This document shows positions 32,641 through 45,134 of a DNA stretch of 64,000 nucleotides, in pieces. Made by a program: the position numbers and the translations under genes. The notes beneath the pieces are model-generated. The model was not told where the DNA came from and ran no database searches. It worked only from the letters and a program-made list of their open reading frames with translations. Source of the stretch: Peromyscus leucopus. Lineage: Eukaryota > Chordata > Mammalia > Rodentia > Cricetidae. The stretch spans positions 3,311,501-3,375,500 of the forward strand of contig NC_051071.1 in NCBI RefSeq assembly GCF_004664715.2, read 5' to 3'. Position 1 is the first letter of the stretch, and every line of letters starts with the position of its first letter.

Positions 32641-35348
32641 GCCCTTCTTCCTGAGGTACTGGCCTAGGGGAGGTACAGAACTGAGGCAGACATGCCTGAT
32701 CACGACCTCTCTTTCCTTGTTCTAGTGCTGGAAGTCGCAGTACCAATCACTGGCTCTGCAGAAGGAGGCTGTTACAGAGTCAGGTTGGGGAGGGAGAAGA
32801 AGGGAGCAAATGAACATCTACTCTGCCCCCACTACAGAGCCAGATCTTTAGGGCCATTTACAGGCCTGCTTAGTTCCTCTTTACAGATGACAAAACAAAC
32901 AAACAAAAACCCAAGCTGGAGTCAGGTTGTTACTGGAGTCGTTAGGGTCAGAGCCTGGTCCTTGGCAGCTCTCCCTACCAAGGCTCAGCCACCCATCCTC
33001 AAGATGCAACTCAGAGACAAGGGGTGTTTAAAAGCAGAGGGAGGAGATGTATCAAAGTGGCCACACTGGGCAAAGGAACAAATAATGATGTCCAGTGAGC
33101 CACAAGCCACTCTTGGAGGTCTTGAAACGAGGTTTAGGTTTAACTAAGGAGGCAAGAGGTGTACATAACTAAGCAGTCCTGTACCTGACCTGTCATTGAT
33201 CCAACATTGCCTTGGCTTCATCCTGCACGTCGGTCTGGTAAGTTGTCAGACCTCAGTGAAAGCTCCTTCCCCGGAACCAGTATGTCCTCCGGCTGGCACC
33301 ACGGCTTCAGCCTATCCCTGCCTGAATTACGAGATTCCTTGCAGTACATTGCTTTATTGGTGCCAATGGGCGGGGCATAAGTATCTCTCCTTAGACTGTC
33401 TTCACTCCTGCCAGGACGGTCCGTGTTATTTGCCAAGTTCATGCTGCTGGAAGGTGGGGCAGGATGGGATGGAAACTCAGCAGCATGTTCTTCTCCAAAG
33501 CTGCCTTGCCCCGCGCTGGACCCTGGCTTGGACTGAGGACGTGAGCCGACCAAGTCAATGCTAAACTTAGCAACTGCTCTCTAACTGCTTCCTGGCCTGG
33601 GATTGCCAACTTGCTCTGTTCACCCCCACCCTGTGGTGTGACCTTACAGGAGAGGTGGCTGAGGGTGGGAACCGGGCCGGGCATCAGTTAAGACGCAAGC
33701 TCACGGAATCTGTGGGTGGAGTGGAACCTCACTTGGGGTTCACTCAGCTCTCGCCACCACCCCTCTTCACATCCCTGTTTTGTTCCAGCTCTCAGGGGTG
33801 CTGCTAGCCACAGTCACGTTGCATCTGAAAACACATCTTTTATGTCATTAGATGGCCATTAAAGTGGTCTGGATTTTTGTTTCAGGGAGGAAAATTTCTT
33901 CTCACAATACAGTAGAATATTAAATTATGCTAAAAATATGAGGCAATTTTAGCAAAATACTACTTTTAGGAAAAGGCCCTTGAGATTAAAGAAAAAAATC
34001 TTAGTTTTTTCCGCCCCCCTACTGCTCTGAATCAGAACTGTGAGGGGGTAACTGTTTCCAAGAGCAAGGAAACGAGAAGTACGTTAGGAATTCTGACTCT
34101 GGCTCACACAGAGTGGACCTATGGCCTACTTTGTAGTGGTGTGGTTGGGTGGGCTCAGAGGAGAGGCATGCATCTCCTAGACACAAGGTCACAAAAACCC
34201 AGCATGCTCTGGAGGTGATGAAATTATGACCTAATGAAGTTCTAGGTTAGGTTTAGAAGCAGCTATTCAACTCATTTATCACAAGAAGGTGCTCTGAGTT
34301 GGAATGACTCATTTCTGCCATAATAATCTAGACGTTCATGAAGAAGTGGCCAGAACTATGTGTCCATGCTTAGGAGGTGCCTCTCCATCCTTCACACTGG
34401 GTTCAAGCCTGTCTTCCATGACAGCAAAAACACGTATCTAAGATGTTCTTTTGCAAGTGTGGTAGTGGCTCTCAGCTGAGCTTCCTACATCCTGGGGACA
34501 CATGTCACTCTTTGGAGTCTCAAGAACTCATCATAGCATCTGACTGTTCCTTCTAGTTCTGGTGTTTTCTGTGTCTGGCCTCGAATGCCCTGGAAGTGTT
34601 GGTATTCTCCCTCATCTCTCCCTCCCTTCCTCCCTTCTTCTTTTCCTCCCTGTCTCTCTGTCTAGGATATCAGGACAGACAACAGCTTTTCAGTAGTCAG
34701 GATCACAACAACAAGCTTTGCTGCAGCTCCCATGCAGACACCATGCAGGGTGTCTGTTAAGATCCCTCCTGCAAAAAAACACAGGCACCATTCTTGTTTC
34801 AAAGACAAGACCATGACAGTCATCGGGGGAAGTTAAGATTACTCTGCCCCCGACCTCAATGCTGAGCGGCATGGCTGGAATTCAAGGTCACCTGGTTTGG
34901 CCCCAAAGTCTGCTCAAGTAATCCAGAAGGTTTTTTGCTTACACACTGCCTGGCAAAAAAAGGTCATGAACAGCAACCACCAACAAATGCAGTGTCGTGG
35001 GAACTGTCTTAGGCAGGGAGCCAGAGGTACAGGCAGGGCTGGAGGCAAGAGACTATTGAGACATGATGAGGGTGGCTGTGGGTGATTGGTAACTGTCCCA
35101 CTTGCTGGGACTGACCAATATTTTAGGATTTGGGCTGTCTGGGAGAGTTTTGAGCGAACACCCGAGGGCACATTGGTCACCATAGAAAGGACAGGTGCTG
35201 CACAGTGAACAACAGGTACTACACTGAGGTCCTGGGCCCTGATCCCTGCGAATGTGGTATCACCTGAGAGCAGCCTTTCCAGGTGTTATAGAAGTAGTAT
35301 GAGGTCAAGCTAGATTAGATGGGCTTCCAATCCACTCAGTGGTTTCCA

Positions 35349-35400
35349 AACAACAACAACAACAACAACAAAAAGCACACACACACACACACACACACAT

Positions 35401-35431
<31 letters not shown>
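35349..35431. repeat. (CAA)n followed by (CA)n microsatellite
   Basis: Eight CAA units (35349-35372), then an interrupted CA array to about 35431. Confidence 0.95.
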
Positions 35432-35432
<1 letters not shown>

Positions 35433-36004
35433 TCATGCACCTGCACATATACAGATCCCCATTTTATATTTGGAAGGAAAGAAGACGTTAATGTGGGTCA
35501 TTTCTGTCCATGATATTTTCATAGTTTCTGCAGCAAACTGAATCATTTATAATTTAAATTCCCTAAGAATCTCACAGGAACAAAGGAAGAGGAGGAGGAA
35601 CAGAAGCAGGAGGAAGAAATAAATGCCAATCAGTGCATGTTCCCTCCGGTCTCTGTCTTCTGGGGCCCACTCACACCCTTGGTGGTAGCTGAGTAATGAG
35701 CCCTGCAGGGCTGTGTTAGGTTTCCTGAGATAACCTACATAAAACATTGGCTGTGGCTCATGCAAAAGGACAGTCAATGAAATGCTGGTTTGCTCAGGGC
35801 AGGGTCCCTGGTGTGTGGGCTCTCAGGCACGGGGCCGGTGGGACTGCACCTTCGGTTCTGGCTCCCTGGCCATCGGCAGTGATGCTCAGGGTGTGGGTGA
35901 TTTACATGTGGACTTCTTAGTGTTCTGTTTTGCACTCTCTTACTCCACTCCAGCCTCAAGTACATAGGACTAAATTAACCATATCCCTCGTTTCTTTTCC
36001 TTTT

Positions 36005-36345
36005 AACTTGTGTGTGCATGTCCATGTGCGCACACGTGCGCATACACACACGGATGCTTATGTGGACGTCCGAGAGTCACCCACCCCAGGCGCCAGTCTT
36101 TGCCTTCCACCTTGTTTGAGACCGTCGTTTGTTGTTTGCTGCTGTGATATGTGCACAGCAGGTTGTCTAGCCCACGGGCTCCCGGGGATTCACTGAGCCT
36201 CCCATCTCAGGACTGCAGTGTTGGGATTACTACAGATGTGCTCCGGTGTTCAGCTTTACGTGGGTACTGGGGATCTGGGGATCTCAACTTAGGTCCTCAC
36301 GCTGTGTGGCAAGTGCTTTACCCACTGAGCCATCATCCCCTCAGC
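36005..36345 (-). repeat. B4 SINE
   Basis: GGCTCCCGGGGATTCACTGA, GGACTGCAGTGTTGGGATTA, GGGGATCTCAACTTAGGTCC and GCAAGTGCTTTACCCACTGA are reversed B4 landmarks. Confidence 0.85.
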
Positions 36346-36554
36346 CCGCAACACACCCCACTTCTGGACACACTAACACTGTGGTCTGTGCTGGGACCCC
36401 TTCTTGTTTGTGTTTATTTATTTCTCTCATTTTTAGTCTCTTTTCTTTTGTCCTACAATGTTCTTCTAATGCTGGACAAAGTTATGTGTATGTCTTTGAT
36501 AAATAACCCAAAGTCAACTTATTGTCTGACTATACGCATGTCATCTTTTTATGT

Positions 36555-36668
36555 ATCTATGATCAATCTATCATCTATCTGTCTGTCTGTCTGTCTATCT
36601 ATCCATCTATCTACTATCTTTGTATCTACACCATCCATGTGGTTTTGTTTCACTCCCTTGTTTGTTTA

Positions 36669-36722
<54 letters not shown>
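36555..36722. repeat. Compound (ATCT)n/(GTCT)n … (TG)26 microsatellite
   Basis: Interrupted tetranucleotides at 36555-36630, then a long uninterrupted (TG)n at 36671-36722. It translates to repetitive V/C runs that are not coding. Confidence 0.95.
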
Positions 36723-36730
<8 letters not shown>

Positions 36731-36830
36731 TTTTAAACAAAATCTTGTCTAGTCCAGGCTGGTCTTGAACTCTCTATGTAGCCTGAGCTGGTGCCATTGC
36801 TTACTCGCAGGAGTTACAAGTTTCCAAGTT
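36723..36830 (-). repeat. Diverged B1-type SINE fragment
   Basis: AGTCCAGGCTGGTCTTGAAC, CTCTCTATGTAGCCTGAGCT and AGGAGTTACAAG resemble the reversed B1 consensus. Confidence 0.55.
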
Positions 36831-38369
36831 CGCCACAACCTATGTGACCTATGAAATAAGAGGGACTCAATCATTTTGAAGCCTCTGTGTGGCTAGAGCC
36901 CATGTCACAACCATGTCTGTCCTGTGGGCTACAAGCTGATCACAAGGTAGCACTTCTGCTAACTGGGGTAACCAAGAAAGGGCCGAGAAGCAGCTGAATT
37001 TGAAGGCAAGGCTTCTGCAGGGAGTGAGCTCTGGTCAGAAGCGGCCAGATGGAGCCAGTGTCCTACAGATAAGGCCTTATTGCTTTGATGATGCCTCATT
37101 TCAATTATGCAAATCTGTCCACTGGACCAGTTCAGAGGCCCTGTGCCCCACCACCACTTGGAATGAAAGGCTGCCGAGGGTCAACAGTAGATTGCTTTTG
37201 CAGAAACAGGAGGAGACCCAGGGATGGAGCTGCTTGGTGGCAAAGTGCCCGTTGCCAGCCTGGCTGTCTGCTCAGCCAGGGGAGAGCATCTCCATGCAGG
37301 TGCTCCCTCATGTTCCTCACCTTGTCTTTACAGGACTTCCCTTCCCTCCCTGCTTGCTCCAGGCCTTGCTACAGGATCCCTGGTAAACCACAGACTCTCA
37401 GCCATCAGGTCTCCCTGCTCAGAGTCTCCCACTCCAATCCAGCCTCCGAGTATCTAAAATGATGTCTTGCAGAAACATCCATATGCTTTTCTGTGTGTTC
37501 TCACTGATTTCCATCCTTCATGGGTCACCAGATGTCAGTGGGTGCTCAGCCTTAGTGACTGAGATCAATTTGCTCTGTTTTGACACATGCTGGTAATTCC
37601 ACCCCCTCCACATTGCATCAGAATGTGTGAAAGGCACTTCTCTAGCATCCACCAGACATCCTAAACTCCTAGATAAATCTCATGGCCTTCAGGATTGAAT
37701 CCCTTTGGTCTACTGGAGCAAATGAGAATTCCTCAGTAGGACACTTAAGGCCCAGCAGGATCTGTCCAAAATGCATGGAGAACAGGAAGTGATGTGCATG
37801 TAGAGATTATTGCTGGGTGCTGAGTTAGAAAGTGTGTCTCCCCCAATGAGCATGTCCATTCTCATCATCTCCTGGGTGATGACTGGCCAGGTACTCAGTC
37901 ACCCAGAACTGAACTCACATGACTTCTCCTGGGTCCAGGTCCTATGTGTACTAATTGAGGGAGGCGAGTTTCCAATCACATGTCCAGCCCCTGCTCCTCA
38001 AACCTACCTCACTTCCATGAACAGCTGTATAATGGCCTTCAAAGGTCCAGCCCTAGGTTGTGAATGCCCTTTTAAGAGTGTAGGGGGTGGGACGGGACTT
38101 TGCACATGCCTTGAAAAATCTAGTTAGGAAGGGAAGTCCTGGACCACGTGGGTGGGCTCTGTATGTCATTGTCCTTACATGGGAGAGGTGGAGATACACA
38201 ACACACAAGATGAGAGCAATAGGACATCAGTCACCTGGGAAGAGGGAAGAGGGGAGCTGAGCTCACAGCTAGAATGTCCTGCTCTGAGAGGACTCCCCAG
38301 AGAACAGCATTGACATCTTCACGAAGGTGGAGCCTTCTGAACCCCTTTAAAGGCTTCGATACTGTTTGA

Positions 38370-38850
38370 GAGTTCTGGTTTGGAGATGAGGTCTCCCCTC
38401 AAAAGGCCTATGTGTTGAAGGTCTTATCATCATTGCAGCAGCATCCCTAGGCCTTTTGGGAAGTAGTTGGAGCACAAGGGCTCAGCCTTCTAAAGTGAAT
38501 TTCCTCTCTGGTGGAGTCATCATTTGAATGCACTGCTGGAGCTAACGGGAGTGCTGAAGACAGGGACCAGTCAGGGGAGAGTGCATCACTGGGGGTGTGC
38601 CCTAGAAATGTAAATCGTCCTCAGCTCTTTCCCATCTCTTCTACGCTCCCCAGACACAACCAATGTGAACTATTTTACCTCACCCCAAGTCCTCAGAGCC
38701 ATGATTCTCCACTCACAGCAATAGAGCGAGCTGGTGATGGATGGGAATGACTGTGGATGGATGATTGTGAGCCACAAGAAACCACTACTTCCTCTCAGGC
38801 ATTTCTCACTGTGACGAAGTCTGACCAGCACAACTGGGGACCAAAGTTCA
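38370..38850 (+). repeat. Ancient mammalian interspersed repeat, copy A of three
   Basis: TGGTTTGGAGATGAGGTCTC, CTATGTGTTGAAGGTCTTAT, CACTGGGGGTGTGCCCTAGA and a CTCACTGTGAC…GACCAGCA end match the order at 44139-44640 and 54475-54905. Its ends resemble hAT-type DNA transposons. I cannot name the family with confidence. Confidence 0.6.
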
Positions 38851-39084
38851 GCATGAGTTTCAGAGGAGACGTGTCCCATTAAAATGCAGCATCAAGCATG
38901 TACGGTTACTACAGCAACCCTGGGAAACACATATGCACCACCCTTCAGGTCTGTGATCTGCCTTGCCACCTGGAGCCCTCAGAGCCCATGCCATTCCATT
39001 CCCTAAGATTGTCTGCAGGCCTGTGCCCACTTCTGCCCATGTCCTGGTTCAAGCTGTGGCCTGTCCAGTGTAAGGAGGCTTTCG

Positions 39085-39317
39085 TTTTTTATTTTACTAT
39101 TTCTCGTGTGTTTGCGTGTGTACATCTATGCGTGTAGGCACCTGGAAGCCAGAGGTTGTTGTATGGTCCTCTTTAGTCACTCTGTACATTATCTTTTGAA
39201 ACAGGGTCTCAACCTGGAATTGATTGATTTGGCTAGACTGGCTGGCCAGCAAGCCCCAAGGAGCTCTTCCTTCCCCCCTTCCTGGCACTGGGATTACAGG
39301 CAGGTGATTCTGCACCC

Positions 39318-39373
<56 letters not shown>

Positions 39374-39450
39374 ATGAGTGCTGGGGGATTTGAACTCAGG
39401 TCCTCTTTCTTGGGTAGCAAGCACTTTATCCACAGAGCCTTATCCCCTGT
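39085..39450 (-). repeat. B4 SINE split by a 51-T run
   Basis: B1-like part: GAAACAGGGTCTCAACCTGG, CACTGGGATTACAGGCAGGT. ID-like part: GGGGGATTTGAACTCAGGTC, GCAAGCACTTTATCCACAGA. Between them is an uninterrupted T run at 39321-39371. Confidence 0.85.
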
Positions 39451-39779
39451 CTAAGGATGCTTTCCCAGTACTGTACCACAGACCCTCACAAGAGCCCAGT
39501 GAGGGGATTCTTCTATTGTCCTTGACCAATGAGGTCTCAAGACTGTGAGGAACCTGCCCAGGGTCACATTACCTAAGAGAAGCAGAGCTGACATGCAAAT
39601 CCAGGCTGTCTGCCTGTACTTTCTGAGCACTCATCCACAGTTTCCCTGCTCATTAAGTACCCCACACAGACTGGCACCACCCTGCCCTGAAGCCTGCAGA
39701 ATATACAAGATCTACCTTGGGACAGATGCTTGCAAATTGTTCCCTGACCTATGCACAGGTTTGAGGTACATGTATGCAC

Positions 39780-39795
39780 ACATGCATGCATGCAT

Positions 39796-39834
<39 letters not shown>
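39780..39834. repeat. (ATGC)n(ACGC)n microsatellite
   Basis: An ATGC array grades into a CpG-rich ACGC array, followed by GAATAAATAAACATAATAAA, suggesting the tail of a decayed B2. Confidence 0.9.
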
Positions 39835-40144
39835 CTGAATAAATAAACATAATAAAAACAAGACACTTGCTTGGCCTTCTAAATTAGTATTCTAGGAACC
39901 CACAGCTATCTGATATGTGTCCCTGGTAGGAACCCAGGACACGCAGGGCTGATGGAGGCCTGTCCTGTAGCCCCAGGGGATACTCAAGTGTCAGGGGTGG
40001 CTGCCACCAGCTGTCCTACTAGCCAAAGCAAGGAGCCTCGAGGACTTTATAGGAATCAATCTAAAAATCGTTTAGAGCCCCGGACATCACTCTCACCCTC
40101 TCAGCCCTTTGCTTGGGTGTCACTGCCTGAGATTTAGGGCTGCG

Positions 40145-40345
40145 TACCACAGTGGTTGAGAATGAACATTCTGGAGCATGCAGGTTTGGTCTCATTGCTA
40201 GGACTTGTTAGCGGGCAACCCCGGGGAAGTGACTTGACATTTCTGGGCCTCAACGGCTATCTGTAAAAGGAGGCTAGTGGGGACATGGGACTCACAGACC
40301 TGTTGTGGGATTCCATGAGTCACACTATGTGACGTGCCCAGGGAG
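40145..40345 (+). repeat. MIR SINE
   Basis: ACCACAGTGGTTGAGAATGA, GAAGTGACTTGACATTTCTG, GGCCTCAACGGCTATCTGTA and ACGTGCCCAGGGAG follow the MIR consensus from near its start to near its end. Confidence 0.8.
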
Positions 40346-40374
40346 AGCCAGCTACACTCGATTGCTTGGCTTGC

Positions 40375-40530
40375 TTTGTATTTATTTCAATGGCTGCCGT
40401 AACAAGTTACCACAAACCGGGTGACTGGAAACAAAAACTTCACTCCTGTCTACAGGCCTCAGTTGGGGGCAAGTAGTTCTTGCAGAAAACGCAGCCCATT
40501 CTGACTGATCTGTGGGAGCAAGAAGAACTT
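40375..40530 (-). repeat. MLT1-like LTR fragment
   Basis: ATGGCTGCCGTAACAAGTTA, CCACAAACCGGGTGACTGGA and CTACAGGCCTCAGTTGGG match the reversed 3' end of MLT1-type LTRs. Confidence 0.6.
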
Positions 40531-41118
40531 CCACTCCACGGTCTGGCTGCCTAGTGGGTAGTGGGTAGCCGTTCCAGCTTTGACCTGGAAATACCACCCC
40601 CTTTGAGGCTTCGGTAACTGTCATGCTACAAGGCGGAGCTGAGAGAGGACCCCTGAAGACCCGAGATTCAGATGGGGGAGCTCTCTTGGTTCCTGGACCC
40701 TGGACGCTGGAGGTAGACTGAGCAGAATTCTCCAGATAACACCGCCGGACTGTGCTTCACCTTTCTCAGACCCTGTTACCTATTGCTTCACTTGTAAGGT
40801 ACCCCACAAAATAAACCTCCCTTTTAACTATGTGGAGTTGCCTTAATAATTTTACCAATACTAGTGAGTGCCTCGTGTGTGGGCATTGCTCCCTCCACGA
40901 CCTCCTCTTTGACAGCTCAGCCAACTGAGTGGACTGGGATAATGAAAATGAATATGAAATTTGAGACCCAGACACCCAGGACACTGTCAAACAAGGTGCA
41001 GCCCTGTGATGCCACTGGAGGGATACGCAGATGGGAAATGATGTGCGAATCTGAGTGATGTGAAATAAAGGTCAAGTGGATCCAGATTCAGCTGGAGACC
41101 TCTCCAATGCATGCAAAG

Positions 41119-41119
<1 letters not shown>

Positions 41120-41167
<48 letters not shown>
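41120..41167. repeat. (CA)24 microsatellite
   Basis: An uninterrupted CA dinucleotide array. Confidence 0.97.
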
Positions 41168-41170
<3 letters not shown>

Positions 41171-41329
41171 AGTCAACACAGAGCCCTGGGAAGACACCGG
41201 GGAATGACTTCCTCTGTGTAATTCTTTATCTGTCTCCTTGTGTGTTTTTTTGGGTAAATTCACTGTTCAAGTAAAAGTGGACTTTTAGAATAGTCATCTG
41301 CCAAAAACAGTGGCCTCCTTTCTCTCCTT

Positions 41330-41510
41330 GTCTTACAGATGAGGATAAGGAACGTGGGTTCAGGTTCTGGCTCTGACATGCATCATGGGGGTGACCTTGG
41401 GAGCCTCTCTGAAGGGCTGCTGGAGGCTGTATCTCCTGGTACTGACAGGGTTGAGCATTTGCTGATACATGGCAAATGCTCACTAGATGTTTGTGTGAAT
41501 AGATGGCAGC
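41330..41510 (+). repeat. MIR/L2-like fragment
   Basis: GTTCAGGTTCTGGCTCTGAC, GGGTGACCTTGGGAGCCTCT and ATGCTCACTAGATGTTTGTG are MIR/L2 landmarks. Confidence 0.6.
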
Positions 41511-43195
41511 AGACACTTCTCACTCCCGGCCTGGCAGGATGGCATTAAGTCTGTAGTGTCTATAAGGTCTTCTACTTTGCACACCCCCAGGTGTGTAGAA
41601 GACAGGTCTGCTTCACAGACCCAGACCTGGGAAGGCCCAGCTAGGAAGGAGTGGGAAAGACGACCAACAGGCAACTTGAAGCTAATTTTCTCCATGTAGT
41701 GGGTACTTTACTGACCCCTAGGCTTTGCCTGCTAGCTTTTAACCAAACAGGAAAAGCCCACTGAAGGTATAAAGTCCGTTGAAAAAACCAGCTTGTTGTG
41801 TCCTAGCTGCAGCCAGCAAGGGGCCCCAAGGAGGAGAATGCTAAACACGGGTTCCTCTGCACTCGGCGGCCCCTGGAGGGGCTTGTAGCACCGTGAGACG
41901 GGAAGCCATTGCTTAAATGCAGCCAAAGACGATTTGGAGGTTGGATGGTGCACCTGCCTCCTAGCTGCTGGGCTGAGAAGGCTGCAGTGCATGGCAGACC
42001 AGCACAGAGAGAATCGGGCAGGGGATCTGGGCTTGGTGGGCCCTGTGGAGCCCGGGATGACCACTGTTCTCTGGCCTCAGTGGACTTGTCTGTAAGAGAG
42101 TCAGGAGTAAGCCCAGCTGAGGGCCATGGGAGATGACAGGCACGCAGAAGCCATCCCTGGGGGCTGTGGCGCAGAGGAACTGGGTTGCAGCCATGAGAGA
42201 AGTAGCTGTCCCACAGGTCTGCAGCTGTGCTGAGTCTGGGCATGGTGGGCTGGGGACAGGGCTTTCTTCTCCTCTGGCTGGCACTATGGTAGCTGGGAGA
42301 TGCTGGCCTGGCACTAAGCAGTGTTTTGGATTGTGGGCCAGGGAGGATGGTGGGATTGAAATGCCCTTTGAGAAGAGATTGATAGGCTGTTTCTTGGAGG
42401 TACGTGATGTAGTCTCATCTCCTCCAGGTGGACTCCCCTGTGTCATGGGGATCAAGGAGCCCCGGAGGGTGTTGTAGTAGGGAAGTTCCATGTTCTAATT
42501 GAATGCTGCTGGGCTCTGTCTCCGTGTAGAACTCTTGCAAAGTCCCTGTCTTTCATGCTCTGCTCTGTGGATAACTTCATGAGCTTACTTTCTACTCAGC
42601 CACCCTCTGCCTCACCCTGCTGCAGTTGCATTGGCCCCTATACTGTTTCCCACCCAGGCCAAGCATGACCCTGCATCGGGGCTTCTGCACTGCTATTACG
42701 CTAGCCTGGACTTCGTACTTCCCAGACTCCCCTGCTCCGTACTTTTCTCATGTATCTACTCCAATGCCATTTTCTTTGATAAGTCTTTGGGGACCACCAC
42801 ACCTCCCAACAGCCCATATACAGCAGAACACACTTGTAGCAGCCCATATGCTTCAGAATCCCATCTCTAACTGTCCACGTGCCTCAGAACCACAGGCTGG
42901 GGCTCACTCATTTTTGTTGCCCCAAAACACTGCAAACGCCAGTGAATTTGCATCTGGTTCTGGAATGTGTTGACATTTTCCTACCAATCACTGTCTTCCT
43001 TGGGAGGCTTGGAGTGTATGTAGGACACATACTGCAAAATCTCTTTGAGGTTTTGTCAGACACAGTGATGAGCACATTGCAAGAGTGGTCCATAGTTCAT
43101 AGGTTCAGGACACAATATAGGATTCCTGCACACACTCAGCAATAAGTGACCCATTCTTCAGGAGGCAGCCCATAGCATCTGGGGCCAGCTCCCAT

Positions 43196-43359
43196 AAGAG
43201 ACAGGAGGGAGGAGGGATGGAGAGGAAAAGGGGATAGGATGGAGGGACAGAGGAAGGAGGAGGGAGAGGTGGAAAGCGGGATAGGGAGGGAGGGAGAAAA
43301 GAGGATCTTAGTCAAAGTACATATGCTTCCTTCCTTGGGACAATAGTATGAGTTGAGAC

Positions 43360-43430
<71 letters not shown>

Positions 43431-43466
43431 AGAGGGAGGGAGGGAGATGAAGATGGAGAGAGAGAT
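43196..43466. repeat. Purine-rich block with a (GA)n microsatellite beside the SLC2A9 128-bp exon
   Basis: Nearly pure purine at 43196-43305 and 43351-43466, with an uninterrupted (GA)n core at about 43368-43424. In the SLC2A9 pre-mRNA it reads as a (CU)n tract starting about 88 nt downstream of the donor at 43554. Confidence 0.95.
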
Positions 43467-43554
43467 ACCCATCAGAGTGTAACCAGAGGAATTTCACCAT
43501 GTCTTAGAGTCCCCAGGCAGAGTGATGGCTGGAGGCCCCCCTAGTCAGGCCTAC

Positions 43555-43682
43555 CTGGATGAAGGGGAAAAGGAGCCCCACAGCGAAGTTGGAGAGCCAG
43601 TTGACTGTGCCTGCGATAATGAAGGCTGCCGGTCGCTCTGACTGCTGGAAGAACTCTCCGGTCAGGATGAATGGGATCCCAC
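43555..43682 (-). CDS. SLC2A9: SLC2A9 (GLUT9) penultimate coding exon, 128 bp
   Basis: It encodes [20 protein letters not shown] through [16 protein letters not shown]. This covers the end of helix 10, the following loop and helix 11 of the urate/hexose transporter. The acceptor CCCCTCACAG precedes 43682, and the exon's first two bases (GT) complete a glycine codon begun in the upstream exon (phase 1). The donor is CAG|GTAGGC after 43555, phase 0. The conserved Trp of helix 11 (W412 in GLUT1) is kept in the NW motif. The helix-10 Trp of GLUT1 (GPGPIPW, W388) is replaced by Phe in GPGGIPF, a class II GLUT9 feature. The RPAA motif of the sugar-transporter family is intact. Outside these splice sites the frame runs into unrelated intronic residues. 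Confidence 0.96.
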
Positions 43683-44138
43683 CTGTGAGGGGAGAGTCAG
43701 GACAGGAATGAGCCCCTAAGCAGACCTCACCCACCACACTGCCTCCGTAGCCAGGTGCTGAACCGCTGTGAAGTAAGGATGCTGTCTTGGCGGGAGCAGC
43801 AGCAGTACCTGCATGAGGGAGGGTTGGAGCCCTTAGCAGCCCTCAGCCCCAGAGACAAACATTCCCCTGACCCAGTTCAAGGAGGACTGGGCCCAGGGTG
43901 GGATCCAGCACAGACTCTGTACTGCATGGACATGAGTGGTGCTTAAGGCAGCAGACATTGATGAGATACAGATGCAGCACCATGTAGAGTGGGGTTGTGT
44001 TCCTATAAACCTATCTAGGGTTAAAATGCATTGAGTACCACGAGCTGCCTGCTCCGTTGCTCAGCCTCACCACCTTACATGTACTTACAGCATTTGCATG
44101 AGTCTGACTTCAGACTCGGTCTCCAAATTAGAACACTT

Positions 44139-44640
44139 ATGGTTTGGATATGAAGTGTTGCCCAAAAGGCTCATGGTTGAAGGTTTGGACCCTAGATGGT
44201 GGGTGTAATTGTGAGATGGGACTGGTTTGTGAGGACTCCAATTAATCAATAGATTAATCCCTTGATGGTGTTAGTTAGAGGAAGGGTAGGCAAGCATTGA
44301 AAAGATACATGCCGTTGCTGGCCACCTCTCTCTCCCCGTTCCTGTCTGTTATGGAGTGAGCCTCTCTGTTCTATCAATCCCCTCACTATGGGTTCTGCCT
44401 TTGCTAAAGGCCTGTCCTAGAAAGATAGGCATTATTGTTGGCCACTTCCTCTCTCTCTGCTTCCTGTTGGCCATATAGTGAGCAGCTCCGCCCATCAATC
44501 CTTCATGGTACTATTCCTCACACCAGGCCCTGAAAACTCACTGTGACCTGTAGACCCAAATCTCTGAAGCTGTGAGCCAGATTTATCTTTTAAATAGAGT
44601 CTTCCAGTAATTCATCAGTATGATAAAAAATACTAACAAT
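44139..44640 (+). repeat. Ancient mammalian interspersed repeat, copy B of three
   Basis: ATGGTTTGGATATGAAGTGT, AAGGCTCATGGTTGAAGGTT, AATCAATAGATTAATCCCTT, CTCTCTGCTTCCTGTTGGCC and CTGAAGCTGTGAGCCAGATT match the other two copies. An internal segment (about 44290-44345) is repeated in diverged form at about 44420-44475. Confidence 0.6.
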
Positions 44641-44834
44641 AGCCCATGATCCTTCAAGCAGGCTGCCACAGGGGCATATCTATAGGCCAGTACAGCCAGG
44701 CAGGGGGTCCACACAGGTCCATCTTGAAGAGCTGTTGCAATGCAGGTCAGCTAGAGGGAGAGTGTAGAGTCAGACAGGGATACCAACAGGAAGCAAGTAG
44801 TTGAGAACTCTGGTGTATACGTGGCATGGGGGTG

Positions 44835-45036
44835 TGTTGTGGAATATTGCTTTAACTATGTAAAGGTGTGTTACATTTGTTTATGCTGCATTTGCTTAAT
44901 TATGAAAAGATGTGTTGCTGTTTTACCTTACCTGCCTAAGGCACCTGATTGGTCTAATAAAAAGCTGAACAGTCCATAGCTAGGCAGTAGAGGGATAAGG
45001 GAGGCTGGCTGGCAGAGAGAATAAGTAGGAGAGGGA

Positions 45037-45134
<98 letters not shown>

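Larger units (their letters stand above)
29641..43554 (-). other. SLC2A9: SLC2A9 last coding intron (13.9 kb)
   Basis: It is bounded by donor CAG|GTAGGC at 43554 and acceptor TTCCACAG at 29641. The content is SINEs (B4, B1), L2 and MaLR fragments, and long microsatellites listed separately. Unlisted stretches such as 32645-35340, 37000-38365 and 41520-43190 show no gene or exon that I can recognise. An (AAC)n tract lies at about 29877-29912. Confidence 0.85.

Noticed and set aside
36151..36768. 205-codon + frame
   Set aside because: It runs through a reversed B4 SINE, tetranucleotide repeats and a (TG)n array; the VCVCVC run is translated microsatellite.
42133..42477. 114-codon + frame, with overlapping - strand frames of up to 176 codons
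   Set aside because: GC-richer intronic DNA with frames open on both strands; no domain and no splice evidence for an extra exon.
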